Both the position numbers and the translations under genes were made by a program. DNA of 64,000 nucleotides, taken from Lunularia cruciata. Its lineage: Eukaryota; Streptophyta; Marchantiopsida; Lunulariales; Lunulariaceae. Location of the stretch: NCBI GenBank assembly GCA_948567375.1, contig OX419762.1:8810001-8874000 (forward strand), in the 5' to 3' direction. Positions 11,520-24,447 of the stretch are shown here, piece after piece; position 1 is the first letter of the stretch; every line of letters starts with the position of its first letter. The notes below the pieces were generated by a model. The model did no database searches, had not been told where the DNA came from, and saw only the letters and a program-made list of their open reading frames with translations.

Positions 11520-12260
11520 GCTACGCAACCTTGTAGAAGTCATTGAAAAATTGATGATAGAACCCCGTCAATCCTAAGAAACTCTTGAGTTGAGTTTGAT
11601 CTTCTGAAGCACTCCATTTATGAATGACTTCATTTTTATCTATTAACACTTGGATACCTTTTGCACTTACTCTATGTCCCACGTAGTCTACTTCAGACTT
11701 GCCAAACTTGCACTTTGAGATTTTGGTGTACAACTAATTTTGTTGTAGAATTTGGAGGACTTCTTGTAGATGTTGCTTGTGTTCCATCATTGTCTTATTG
11801 TAGACAAGGAGGTCATCTAGGAAAATGATAATAGATTTATCCAAGTATGGATGAAATATATCATTCATCAAACTCATGAAAGTGGCTGGTGCATTGGTGA
11901 GGCCAAATGGCATCACCGGGAACTCAAAGTGACCATAATTCATTCAAAATATAGTTTTGTGGATGTCTTCCTTTGCAATCTAGATTTGGTTATAATTGCT
12001 CCAAAGGTCAAGTTTGGTGAAGTTTTTTTCTCCATTGAGTTGATCAAACAAGTCATCCATGTGAGGTAAAGGGTATTTTTTCTTCACCATTTGCTGATTT
12101 AGGCATGGATAGTCAATGCACATACGTATTATACTATCCCTTTTTTTCACAAACAAGACAAGAGTCTCATATAGTGATAAGCTTGGTTGGATAAACCGTT
12201 TTTGTAGCATAGCCTCAATTTGAGCTTTACACTCCTCCAACTTATGAGGTGAGAGATGAT
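11520..12260 (-). pseudogene. Reverse transcriptase relic of element A
   Basis: The minus-strand frames 12240-11980, 11943-11734 and 11733-11521 show, in order, the region before the catalytic core, a Phe-Thr-Lys-Leu-Asp-Leu block, and an Ile-Ile-Ile-Phe-Leu-Asp-Asp box (the gypsy form of the YxDD site), then a connection region with a Gly-Leu-Thr-Gly-Phe-Tyr motif. All match copy B. It is broken. Confidence 0.88.
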
Positions 12261-13129
12261 ATGGAGCCTTATAAGGAGATGTTTCCCCAAGAATTATCTC
12301 AATTTTATGATATTCTTTCCTTTGGGTGGTAATCCTGAGGGTAGGTCATCCAAGAAGACATCTTGAAACTCATTGACCACATCTTTCAATTTCTCAAGAA
12401 CTTGTCCATCAAGTTGTGCACTCTAGACTTCTCTTAGTAGGCCAATGAAACATCATCTATCTTACAAATAGCTAATTTCCCTATGATATAAAGAGTTAAT
12501 TCTTGCATATGTGCTCTCTTTTTAACCCCATTGATCTTCCATTGGCAAGTTCTAACTACTTTATTCCTCCAATCAACCATGCAATTGTAATACTACATCC
12601 ATGACATACATAAGATTACATCATAATGAGCTAACCATATCACTCACCACTCAATTACTCCTTGATACTCTCTTGTAGAGAGTGCTACCTTTCTAGGTAA
12701 TGACTCAATCCTCTCTGTCTGCCTATAAGGTAATTCTACTTCTTCATTCTCATCCTTCTCTACAAATCTCCAACCTTATTGCAATAGAGTGAGACAAAAA
12801 ATTCTATGTTGCTCCAATGTCTATCAATACTCTCACTTAATTGCCATCTAGGACTTTATTTATGATAATCAATTGTGACTTCGTCTTCCTCAATCTCTAT
12901 GCACTTGTCATCTTCCTTCTCCCACTTTTTGGCTTCTCTATTGAGCCAATAAGGCCGTGAGGTACATTTATAATGATCTTTGTTTTCCAAGTGATTTTTG
13001 CCTCCTCCTCTTCAATTTATCTCTCCATGTTGTTCAAAGATCACCTATATGGACGTCAAGGGCCTCTAGGAAAATGGGTACAACAATTAATGGCTAGGTG
13101 CACAACTTGGTTATAGTTGTAACAATGAA

Positions 13130-14060
13130 TTTTTTTTGCTTGAGTCCCTTCCCGTTGTGGGACCTATCTTTCCTTTCCTATTCTCCTTGGAGCGGTCATG
13201 CTCCTCCTTCTTGAAACTGAATGTTGCCCAATTCCATAGGAATTGGTCCACCAAAATGTTGTGTTTCAGCCCGATAATGTTGAGTTGGGATTACCTCTTC
13301 ACCTCCTCCAATCACCCTTGCTATTCTTTGAGCACAAGCAATGGCTTCAAAAACCGTGCAAGGTTTTGTTACCATTACTTCTTGGTAGATTCACCTTTTT
13401 AACCCTTCTTTGAGATTGTTTGGATCTTCTATTGGACTCATGTTGGTTATTACACCTTATAGATCAAGGAATGCTTCCACGTATTCTTTTACATTGTTCT
13501 TATGCTTCAACCTCCATAGATGAGTTTGAGCCATCTATACAAAATCCATAGATTGGAAGTTCTTTAGTAGCCTCTCCTACATGTCCACCCTAGTGACATC
13601 TCTTCCTTTTACCAACATTGATCCCAAGCATCATACCATGTGAGGACTTTATTGGTCAAATACTCACATGAAAACATGCTTGTGGAATGATTGATAATTT
13701 TAGTTATGAATAAACAAAAGTATCAATTCATTCTTGAAATCTAGTTCTCCACTATTGCCATGGAACATTGTCCCTTGTAAGGCTTGATATTTCATGTCTT
13801 CTTCATCCATAGTAACAATATGGCCTCATTGTTGATCAGGATTGGTATCATTGACATGAGTGACTTTCCATGTGCTTTGGCTGTTAGTACTAGGTTTTGG
13901 GACAATTTCCCTTTGTGTATTGCTTGATCATTTTTGAAAGTATGTACTTGAGTTATAATGCCTCTCTGGTCATCTTGATCTCATGAAACTCATTCAACAT
14001 CCCTTGCATTCCTTGTATCAACTCCTACAACTATGGGTCCATGATTCCTACACACAACAA
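13130..14060 (-). pseudogene. Gag relic of element A
   Basis: Aligns along its length with the gag region of copy B (31164-31896): for example the block near 13600-13660 matching the Trp-Tyr-Asp-Ala-Trp region. No intact frame of useful length remains. It is broken. Confidence 0.7.
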
Positions 14061-14648
14061 CTGCTCAATTACTACTTCCTACTTCAATAGAGGATTAATA
14101 TGATCACTAGAGAGGGAGGCATAGACTATTGAGACTACCATTGGGACTTTAGAGGCTATCACTCATTGATAGTATTCCTAACCAAAATTGTGGACTGCAA
14201 AATCCCTTAACATTACTTTTGGTCTAACCACATAATAAATATCTATTTTGGTGTTGAAAGGGAAAGGATTTGTTATATTCATATCCATCATAACAAAATG
14301 TAGATTGTCAAATCCCACTCTCTATTGTAGATCACCACAAGCAAAATCACTAGGTTTGGTGAATTCATCACTATATCCACAAACTCTTCTCCAAATAGAA
14401 AACAAGATATACTCTCACTTGCTCACGCTGGATGTAAATAATCTTGATGTGGAATGGATTCAAGAACAAAAAGTGAGGTGCTAGATATATTTCTATCAAA
14501 GCCTCCATCTCATCCTCTCTCTAATACACTCCTAATCTATCAATTGCATTATGGTTTCTATCCTCAAAGTTACTCAATCTTAGTAGCGCATGTTCCTCCA
14601 AGAGGGGTGATCCGCTCTCTTGGATTGAAACACTTACTCTAATATCAT

Positions 14649-14977
14649 TGTAATCTTTTGAAAATAGGAGATTTTAAGAGAAACATAGGAGAATAAAAAA
14701 AAGCTTCACATTCAATACTATAATGTCCCTAAGGAGCACCTTCACTTCATTATATAGCAAATAGGATCCCCTCTAAAGAAGCTCCACCTTTGGATCAAAC
14801 ACAAGATTGGTGACATGTCAGCAAGCACCACCCTTAGATTAGTGCTTGGGTGGGTGACATATTATTTTGGTGATCCTCTATTTGATCTACTTATTCCATG
14901 ATATATACCATCCTTCTAGATGTAACCAAGCAAATTCTCACCTCTAGATAATATCTCTAGCTATTGATATTACTACA
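14649..14977 (-). repeat. 5' LTR of chromovirus A (shorter than its partner)
   Basis: Begins TGTAATC next to primer-site-like bases and ends just before the second CTACA. It contains the family blocks TGGTGACATGTCAGCAAG and CCAAGCAAATTCTCACC. It is much shorter than the left LTR of the same element. Confidence 0.8.
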
Positions 14978-14982
14978 CTACA

Positions 14983-15261
14983 TGTCCTTCCTAAATGTTA
15001 ACTCATGCCAATAACTCTTATTGCAATAGGTTTTCAATCACCACATCAAAGAATGTACATTGTCCATCCATGAATGAGATTATATTAGCCTTCACCCTCT
15101 AAGTAATAAGTCTCAGTAGATTTAACCATTGCTCAATCTAACCCCAAAAACAAGTAGATCATAAGATGTGAACCATTATATCTCAAATAGAATTTTGAAC
15201 TACTTTGGGCACTCACTTATTGCACATTGGAAAATTTATATGCCATGTATATCATACTTAA
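14983..15261. other. Short spacer between element A and the minus-strand Copia
   Basis: No feature is recognised in these 280 bases. They are the right-hand flank of element A's target duplication. Confidence 0.4.
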
Positions 15262-15571
15262 TGTGAGAATTATTAGTTAGGAAGAGAGAGTTTAATGTTG
15301 ATACATTGATTTCACAAAATAGAATATTACACTCTTGTACTAGAACCTGAAAGGTGTAACCACCAAAAGCATAATAACACTCTTGTACTAGAACCTAAAA
15401 TGTAGAATCATCAAAATCCAACATTTTCTATAGACACATGATGTATATTCAACATGAATAGACATGACTAACTTGAATAAATGTTAGTCTAGTTCTTTTG
15501 ATCATACTATCCTAAATATCTGATGAGGATAGTAGGATAACCAATTGAATTCAATATGCTATAATCTAACA
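15262..15571 (-). repeat. 3' LTR of minus-strand Copia
   Basis: Begins TGTTAGATTATAGC and ends CTCACA on the minus strand, preceded there by a purine-rich tract (about 15572-15584). It is homologous to 1555-1815. An internal direct repeat of about 35-40 bases (ACACTCTTGTACTAGAACCT twice, near 15330 and 15370) makes it longer than that LTR. Confidence 0.78.
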
Positions 15572-15959
15572 CTCTCACTCAATTGAGAATTTTAGTATTA
15601 TCCCATTCCTAATGTAGCAATATGATTCTAATGAAGTCCTTGGCATAAAACTTTTGTCAATATATCAGCACACATGTCTTTAGTAGGTATATAACTGATA
15701 CTAATTTCTCCATTAAGCAACTGATCTTTGATCAAATGGTATTGAGTATCAATAGACTTAGTTCTATCAATCTTGCTAGTGGAAGCAATAATTATTCCAC
15801 TCTTCTTATCACCAAAAATACTTGTTATCTTTTAAGGATAATTGATGGCTGAAAGTAGTCATCTTATCCATATTTCTTCAATGTTGGCTTTGGTTAAAGC
15901 CATGTACTCAGCTTTGATATTTGATAGAGAAACTGAATTTTGCTTCTTACTTACCTAGC

Positions 15960-17110
15960 TTATTGCTCCTCTTGCAAGGAGGACGCAATAGTGGTAGATT
16001 TGCTAGAATCCACATTGTCACAATATGCAAAATCTGAAAATCATTGTAAATGCAATGGTTATCTTGAATAAGAATACTTGAGGGATAAATGCAAAGTCCC
16101 TTGTAAAAAGTGGAATATTTTTTAATTTCTATCTAATGTGCAAGTCCAGTATTTGGACATGTGTTGAGCAACAATACTCATACAATAGGCAATACCTTTA
16201 ACAAAATAGATCAGTGCTCACATTAAATTGGCAAAAATACTTTGATATAGAGTGGTCTACATATAAGCTATTTTGGTTGAGTGTGACTGACAAATACTCA
16301 AAAACATGCAATGAGCAATGAGAGTCAAAATAATTTTACAACTAAATAAATCAAATTGTTCAAGCTTGTTTCAAATATAAGTGGTTTGATTGATCTTCAA
16401 CCATCCTTGTTTAATGTCTCATTAGAGATTCATACCAAGATTATAATAAGATTTGCACAAATTTGTCAATTTAAACTCTTGAATGAGTAAACCTTTAATT
16501 TTTTGGAGTAACTTAAAACTTAAGGTAGCCAATATTGAGTCATCAATGTATAATGCTAATATGAGCATAGTAGAGTCTTTGAATATGACATATATATTAT
16601 TATGAGATGTGGAGTTGATAAGAACAATATCCATAAAAACACAGTGTAGACATTCATTCCACATATGTATGAATTGGTTCAAATGATAAATAGATCTAAT
16701 AAGTAAATAAACAAGAGCAAGATCAAAAATTGGTTATCCTTTAGGAAGAGTAATATAGATCTTCTCATGGAGTTTGCCATAGAGAAAGGAACAACAATGT
16801 CTAGTTGATGTAGCTCCAAATCAAAATGCATTGAAGTTTCAAAATTGGAGAAAAGGTCTCAATATGCCACAAATTTGAGCAAATCCCTTAGCCACAAAAT
16901 GAGCTCTCTATTTTTATATCTGACCATTGGTAGTGGGTTTGATTTTGAAGACCCATCAATAACCAATAATACTCCAACTAGCAAATAAAGAGATCAAGCT
17001 CCATGCGTGCATTGCAGCCATGTTTTGTAGCTCATCATGAATAGTAGCTTCCAATGGAGTGCATAAGGTCTTGCATAATAGTTGCATTATATCTAGAAGG
17101 CTCAATAAAA
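15960..17110 (-). pseudogene. Copia reverse transcriptase relic
   Basis: The frame 16682-16422 contains Ala-Leu-Tyr-Ile-Asp-Asp followed by a Leu-Gln-Lys-Ile-Lys-Gly-Leu block and a Phe-Lys-Leu-Thr-Asn-Leu block, the typical order after the catalytic Asp pair in Copia polymerases. Flanking relics continue the domain in other frames. It is broken. Confidence 0.8.
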
Positions 17111-19989
17111 AAATTTAAGGCAAACAGAAATGCTTATTTTTTACCTTTAATCTTTTCAACTTCCACCACCTCATCATACTTCCCAGTAGCTTTGGAAATT
17201 TGAGAACTTTGTTACAGCACATGTGAGGGAGTGGGAAAAGGAACAAATGAGATCTTGGCCTTCTTTGATAATAAAGTGGAGTTTTTCCGCCTATCGGAGA
17301 CAAGGGAGAACCAGGAGGGGTTGAGTGTGCATGCATTGGTTGAGAATTTAAAGAACTTTGATGAATACCCACTAAAGGGGAAATAGTCAATATAACTCCC
17401 ATTGAAATAGGTAAATTTGGGGAAGGGGATGAACAAACACAAGGGTGATGGGAATGGACCATATTTGTGGGAATTATTATATTATAGTAACTAACCTATC
17501 ACAATTTAGTTCTCAAGAATCTAGCGAGATGATAAGTTTATTATTGCTTTTATGTTCAATCAATACCCTTTACTTTCATCTCACTAAAACACATGTTACT
17601 CTACAAGAATAAACTTTAGAGTGTAGGTTATCATTGATATGGGCAAAAGCAAGAAAACCAAACACTTGCAAGTGTTTTGAAAAAGTCTTATGGGCACACC
17701 ATACCGTATAGGAGGTATTTTAGGGAGACAAGGAGATAAAGCTTTGTTGGGGATAATGGTTTTGGACATAGTTTATTGTGATAACCATTTCTCCCCAAGA
17801 AATAATTTATATTTTTACTCATATAGCATGTAGAGAATTGCATTGAGGAATGTGAAAATTCTAACATTCTGTTCTGCTGGGAGTGTAAGGTACCAAAAAT
17901 TTGTAATTTATTCCTCAAGAGGAACAAAAGTCATTAAAGGCAACACTCTTGTACTCTCTAGCATGGTCACATCTCAATATCTTTTATCCTTGAGAGAAAA
18001 TATTGTGTTTCAACTTCAATAGAATATTGTCTAAAATGTGCTAATGCTTCCAATATGTTTTGCATGAGGTACAGAAAATAACATTGACGTAAATCATCAA
18101 TAAATAAAATAAAGTATCTATATCCTAAATGTGTAGGAGGAAATACTGGACTGTATATATCTAAATGAACAAGACCAAGAAGTTCCTTGGTTTGAGTAGC
18201 AAGTTCAATAAAGAATGGTCATTGGGATTGCTTACTATATAAACAAGTGATACAATTGGAAGGTGGGTTTTTGGATTGTGAAATTTGGAAGCTTTGCAAC
18301 CAAGTCTTTTGAGCAAAGCTGATGAAGTTGATTGATGCAAATATAACCCACTCAACTATGCCATAAATTAGATAGGTTATGGATGGTAGGATAAGCACTA
18401 ATTTAAGAGGTAAAGACTGTAATGCCAAGTTTATATAAATCTATTGTCAATGGGAGTTTGGCAATTAAATTACCTTGAGTATCATGTAGAATACAATGTT
18501 TTTTCTTGTTGATGCAGATCCTCCCACAAGATCCAACTACTTGATGGAGAAAAGGCTTCTATCTAAGCCTTGAATGTGTAAAACATTCTTTAGAATTCAA
18601 GAATCACCTTGAGGAAGACAAACAATCACCTACCCTGAACCAATGATGTCTTGGATGGGTTTATCACCAAAATATGCTTTTTTGGGTATGGCATAAGGTT
18701 GATAAGTAGGAAAGCTATCTTTCAAGTGAGCTTTGTGTGTGGCTTCTAAATCAGGATACCAAGAGTTATCTTAGCTTGAACAAGATACAATACTTTGAGA
18801 GCAAGTACCATTTATAAACATAGAGTGTGCTTGAGCCTTTCATCTATATGAAGATGTTAAATATTCATACAAAATTTGATTTTTTTGTAGTCCTTGAAGT
18901 GATGTTTAGGTAAAAGAAACATTTCATCTTGTTGTTGAGATTTTGTTGATAAGTCATAGAAGGTCATGATGAAGATTTTGAAGGAGCTAAACTATTATGG
19001 ATCCATTTTTCCCCTTTGTAAAAAATCTAACTCAAGAAGAATCATTGGTGTTGGCAAGAATCATTGGTGTTGATAGATCCAAAAGCAAACAAGAATGGCA
19101 AAGATAAAATCAAGGTTAAGAAAGTAGATGGACAAGATTTTTATAACAACCCAATAAACATCAAATTGTAGGACTTTAGTGAGTAATAATTTATTCTTAC
19201 CAAGATACATGTCAAAAATAGTCAATACAAAGAAATTTTCATAAAATGTAGTCCATCATTATTTCATCTTTAATCTCTTGGTTTAAAACCACACCTAGAA
19301 GATAAAAAGGCCACCAAGAAGGCACCACATAGAAAAGAAATAACAAAACAACCATAGTCACACCAAGTTACTATCCTTAGTCTCGAAAGTAGAGTGGTAG
19401 TTCAAGCAAGTCATCCCCTTCCCTTTAGAAGATCCTCCAAATATCCTTTATGATCTCCTTCTAAGAGATCGATCACTCCAAAGACAACTATCATTCCAAA
19501 GAATGGGTTCCAACCTCTTTACAAAGATATGTCCTACCTCTCCTAGTAAGAAGGAGTTCTCTTTGGGTTGGCTAGCTTTGATTCAAATATATAAGATCAA
19601 ACAAGATGGAAATAGAGTGGAATGTCAGCACTACAATACCTCCTTGGCCCATCAAAGTGTAGACATTGAGCTCTTGAAACTACATGGAAATTCAACAAAC
19701 AAGGGAGTTTTTCCATCACTTCATATGCACACTACTATAGATCCAAAGATCAAATCACTTGTTTAACAAATGTGAGAAATAATGTAAAATTATGCGCTTT
19801 CATTTATTCACCTTGTGAGAACTACACATTTACCACTTTGAATCACTTGCTTAAATAGCAAGTGGGCTTGGGAGTCACAAAATCTAGCAATAAATGTTCA
19901 ATTGTCCTATATCCATATTTATTACTAAGGCTTTAGAAACCACTACCCCTCTACTTACACTACTAGCATTTAGTGCCACTACTCCATTA

Positions 19990-20115
19990 TGTCAACTATG
20001 AGTGCTTATTATTGTCATTCCACTACAAGAGCTTAATTTCATTACCCCATTACAAGAGTTTAATGTCATTACCCCACTACCAGAGTTTAATGCCATTGTC
20101 CTACTACAAGGGGTG
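19990..20115. repeat. Tandem array, about 30-base unit (copy 2)
   Basis: About four units built on CTACAAGAGTTTAATGTCATTACCC, i.e. the same repeat as at 5160-5310 but better preserved. Confidence 0.75.
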
Positions 20116-20539
20116 ATAGTCTCAATAGTCACAATCTACTCTACATATCAATATCATCTAAAATGACATCAAAACCTTCATTAACATCCTGCAAGGTGAA
20201 TCTAAAACTCTTCCTACTCTAATTGAATTGATGTTTTATCCTTACATTGAAACTTATTTATACTTGCTCCAAGGTGGTGTTGGATAATGATCAATGCAAC
20301 TTAGTTCTAAGAATCTACAATTCTTAAATTTCCCCAGCTCACAACCATTCTTGATTTGTAATTGATACACCATTTTGCTTGTGTCATGAAATTTGGCCAC
20401 TCATTGCAATCTCACATGAGATTCCCATGACCTTCAATTCTTAATTATAGTACATGATTCCATCAATGAAGTAAATTTTGATGTTTGGTCAAAATTTAGA
20501 AACTCATTAACTCAAAAGATCTTTGGATGTTGTCCTTCT

Positions 20540-20715
20540 TCACTCCAAGTGAACAAGGTCTTCTTTGGAATGACACCTTCATTCCAAGTGAGCCGTTTCT
20601 TCCAAGTGAACAAGATCCTCTTTGGAGTAACACGTTCACTCCAAGCAAGCCATTACACTCTCCAAGGAACCAAGGTATTCTTTAGAGTGTCACTCTTATT
20701 CCAAGTAACACACCC
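20540..20715. repeat. Tandem array, about 60-base unit (copy 2)
   Basis: The same TTGGAGTGA / CACTCCAAGTGA unit as at 5765-5935, again about three copies. The open frame at 20549-20734 arises from the repeat. Confidence 0.72.
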
Positions 20716-22079
20716 TACACTCATTAGGATTTAGTCTTTTGAACTTCACTTGAGTGAACTTCTAAGTATTGCAAAAGAAGGATACCTTCACTATTTGGAG
20801 TGATCGCTTCCTATCCAAATGATCTCAACTTCCTCTAGGTTCATTGATTCTTTGCCTTTCTAACTACAACTAAAGGGTAATAAGGGCCAAAAACAAACTA
20901 ACAATTGGAAATGATGGGGTTCACAATTTTACATGGTGGAAACTTCATATCAAGGACTATCTTTACCAAAAGAATCTATTTGCTATGCTTGAAGGTATGA
21001 ATCAAATAAAAGGAAGTTAGATCAAATGGTGGATGCCAAATAGAAGGTTCTTTATGAAAAGTCACTTGGTGCAATTTTATAGGCTTGATAGAAAAGATGG
21101 AGTACTAAATTGCAAAAGCAAAAATAGGAAAAAATAAGCAACTAATATTTGGTAAATATGTAAGAGAAGCCTTCTACATCAAATCAAATATTTTTGCTGA
21201 AGACACCTAACATGAAATTGGTTGACAAAGGATCCATAGTAGAGCACACTTATAGCTTTGTGCATGTTACAAATCAATTGAAATCAGTAAGCACGGATTT
21301 GAACATGAAGTTCCAAGCTCCACTATTTGTATGTTCCCTATCAATAGCTATACCACAATAGTGTAAGTGATCTCTCGCTCCATAAAAGATGATCAAGTAC
21401 TTGATATTGTTGTTAGAAGCATCATGGATGGAAGCATGTAGAGAAAAGCTTTTAGATGAGATAGTAACTCAAAATCTACATCGTTTATGGCACTAGCAAT
21501 GGGAAATTTGTGAAAGAAGTCAAAGCAAGTACAAAATTGGTGGTCATGGCAGGTCAAAGCCTATGGAGAAAAGAGGAGGTAAGGAAGTATCATCAAACAA
21601 CTAGTGATGTTATTGCCATCAAACCAAACATAAAAGACATCAATATGAAGCTTACAAAAGAAAACCATAAGAAGATAGACAAAATGCAATTATAGTTAGC
21701 AAAGAACTTAATTTGGAAAACTTGTGTTTATATAGAGGTTTTTGAGTTGGCTACATACAAGTGGTTCATATAATCACAAGCTTCCTTCATTAAATATCAA
21801 ACAAAAGCATGCTCAATAATTATTGTAGCAAATATTTTGGACAAATGGTTGCAAGAAATGGTCAATGGTGTCCTCTACTTGGGAACAAAATATTTGAGAT
21901 CAAAATTTTTGGTAGAGCAAGGTTTTTTCTACAGGAGATAAGGCACATCATGTTATAAGATAAAAGTCTTATCACAACTAGCAAACTAGACAAGGAAGAT
22001 TTTGTTACAACCTTTTGCTAAGGATGGAGTTTGATTAATTACGAGAATGATAATGTTGCAAATATGTTATGAGATGTAG

Positions 22080-23640
22080 AACAGTCAATATGGGATAGAT
22101 TTTCTATGAAAACATTTTAGAGTAAATATAAGACATATCTTCTATTAGAGTGTAGAAGTGCTAGAATGGGACAATCTTCAAAGTACAAGATGACATTTAG
22201 AGGGAGAATACAGAAAGGCAGTTCATACTATGAATTATATCTTTGTGAATATAAATGAAAATGAGGCATTCCTTGTCTTGTTCAAAGTGTATTGTCAAGG
22301 GCTTTCCATAAACAAAAATATCATGGAATATGGAGCTCTAGAAAAGAAGTTACATCTCCCTAAAGTTAGGGATAGATGTGACATTTAAGGAAACGCTACA
22401 AGGCATGGGAGATTGCAAGACTACGGGCATGGTTGTGGAACCTATGGCATTGCTTTTGTGGTAAGGCTCCATGATTGTAGGGTTGTGGTTAGACACCATG
22501 AACACAAGACTACATGAAGGTTGCGTGATTACGGGATGGTGAGAAGGCTTTGAGATTACAAGACAATGGGAACACTTTGAGATTGTATGACCTATAGGAA
22601 GCTATGAGAATGGCTTCTACTTGTGAAACTTTGTTAGGTGATGTGTATCAATTGGTATAAAATAATCTAGAGTTAGATACAATATCAAATTGGCACCACA
22701 CATTTTTGAATCAGGTAAGGCAAATGCAAGCTTATATTAATTTATAGAGGCATCAATCAATTGTGACTTTGCCTTTCTTGTTTGACAATTCATGATTAAT
22801 AGTTCAAGAGTGGATATAAATATAGTGCAACTATGGCATAGGCAAATGTTGGTTGAACCACATTAAATTTGGTGTAATTTCTATGTATGCATTTCTTGAC
22901 CAGATTGATGAATGATTCTTGCTCCATTGCATAGCTAGATTTGGATTCATATTTCTCTCTCAAATTCTAAGTTTCAACTTTCTCTCAACACCTTTGATAC
23001 GGAGATGGAAGATAACGTCCATATAATATCTAAAGTAAGAGCATTTATAATGGGAAAGCATATAGGTACACTTTATCTAATTTAGGAAGACAACATTGAT
23101 GATACATACCATTAAAGCTATTTTGGCTTTAGAAGATCTATCCATATTATTGCATCAATGACTTGGGGATCTAGATGAAACGGTGTAAGGAGTTATACAC
23201 AAGAACCTATTGATAAGTTTTTAAAAGGTTGAGTAAAATTGTTGTGAGAAGAAAGCAATCAACTTTAAATTGAAAGATCAACATAATAAAGCAAGAAGTT
23301 GGAGCTAGTACACACTAATGTATGGAATCAAGAGGTACTTTGGCACCTTCATTGATAATCCAATGAGGAGGATTTGAGCTTCTACTATTTATACAAAATT
23401 TTTAAATTTCAAGATGTTCAAGATGTGGAAAGCAATGGTTGATTGTTGGACTAAAGCACTTGAATCTAACAATTGAGGTAAGTACAAAAGTCAATAATTC
23501 ACAAATTTCTTAAACGAAGAAGACATATACAATATAAAGGTTGTTCTAAGAATACGACAAGAAATGGTGTTGTAGAAAAGATGAATTGAAGCCTCCTTTT
23601 TTGTCTTTCCATCTAGTGCACTACAATGACTTTTTGACTA
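22080..23640. other. Divergent middle of Copia copy 2
   Basis: Integrase and the start of reverse transcriptase would be expected here, but I see no convincing motif. The stretch 22380-22660 is richer in G, with recurring GATTACAAGAC / GATTGCAAGAC phrases, unlike its surroundings, and may be a separate insertion. Confidence 0.4.
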
Positions 23641-24420
23641 CAATGGTAATTAAGTATGTAGCTATATCAAACTATATTAGCCCCAAAAATGGAGTGGCAA
23701 TCAAATGTGTTACTAGAGAAGATATTGGGCTTGAATATCATCAAGGATAGGAAGAACAAGAAGTTATGATTGTTACTAGAGTACATGTGGAGAAAGTGTT
23801 AAAGAGATTCAATATGAACAATGCTAAACCCACATCAACATCTTTGGGTAGGCATTTCAAACTTTCCAAGTACTCATGCCTGACCACTCAAGACAATATG
23901 GATAAGATGACTAAAGTTCCACATCAATCAGTAGTTCAAAGTCTGATGTGTGCAATGCTAAGCACAAAGACCAAATATTGCACATGCAATGCCTTCTATA
24001 AGCATAAATATGCAAAATCTAAGCAAGGAGTATTAGAACATGGATACTTAAGTATTCATTTGATACATCTACTTACTCTCTTTGTTTTTTCCCTGAGCAT
24101 AAATATGAAAAATACAAGCAAGGAGTATTGGAACATGGATACTTAAGTATTTATTTGGTACATCTACTTACTCTCTTAGTTTTTTATGGGAAAAATGTAG
24201 AGATAAACTACTAGGTAGATGTTGATCATTCAAATGATCAATACATTGGAAGTAGCAACACTAGATATGTGTTTACAATTGGAGGTACAATTGTAACTTG
24301 GATGTCTCAACTATAGAAGATAGTGGTTTTATCAACAAAAAATTTTGATATATGGTTATCACAAAAGCTTCAAAAAGATCATTTGGTTTCAAGTTTATAT
24401 AGAAGAGCTAAAAATGAAAG
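23640..24420 (+). pseudogene. Copia reverse transcriptase end and RNase H relic
   Basis: The frame 23766-24146 matches the Copia polymerase tail: a Val-Leu-Lys-Arg-Phe-Asn-Met block, then a Pro-His-Gln-Ser-Val-Val-Gln-Ser-Leu-Met block. Downstream (about 24210-24320) come the RNase H phrases Val-Asp-Ala-Asp-His, a Gly-Ser-Ser-Asn-Thr-Arg-Tyr-Val-Phe block and a Trp-Met-Ser block. These are characteristic of the end of Copia pol. It is broken. Confidence 0.85.
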
Positions 24421-24447
24421 CAACCACTGAGTACATAATAATAGATG

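Larger units (their letters stand above)
8743..14977 (-). mobile_element. Chromovirus copy A (Ty3/gypsy), old and broken, both LTRs present
   Basis: Minus-strand order: 5' LTR 14649-14977, primer-site-like bases 14636-14647, gag about 14060-13140 with a zinc-knuckle relic near 13080-13130, protease about 12900-12440, reverse transcriptase 12260-11520, RNase H about 11480-10930, integrase about 10880-9620, chromodomain relic about 9590-9390, polypurine tract 9344-9359, 3' LTR 8743-9343. The five bases before it (8738-8742, CTACA) recur exactly after it (14978-14982), the 5-base duplication expected of gypsy integration. The order and sequence parallel copy B throughout. It is broken, with well over a dozen interruptions, and clearly older than copy B. 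Confidence 0.9.
15262..18990 (-). mobile_element. Copia element, minus strand (3' LTR, RNase H, reverse transcriptase, integrase)
   Basis: Minus-strand order, reading from right to left: integrase relic about 18900-17500, linker, reverse transcriptase about 17110-15960, RNase H about 15960-15620, a purine-rich tract, and the 3' LTR 15262-15571. Integrase before reverse transcriptase is the Copia order, opposite to gypsy. The catalytic box Leu-Tyr-Ile-Asp-Asp is visible in the frame 16682-16422. The 5' end is not found and the right end abuts the second plus-strand Copia copy. It is broken, with many interruptions. Confidence 0.82.
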
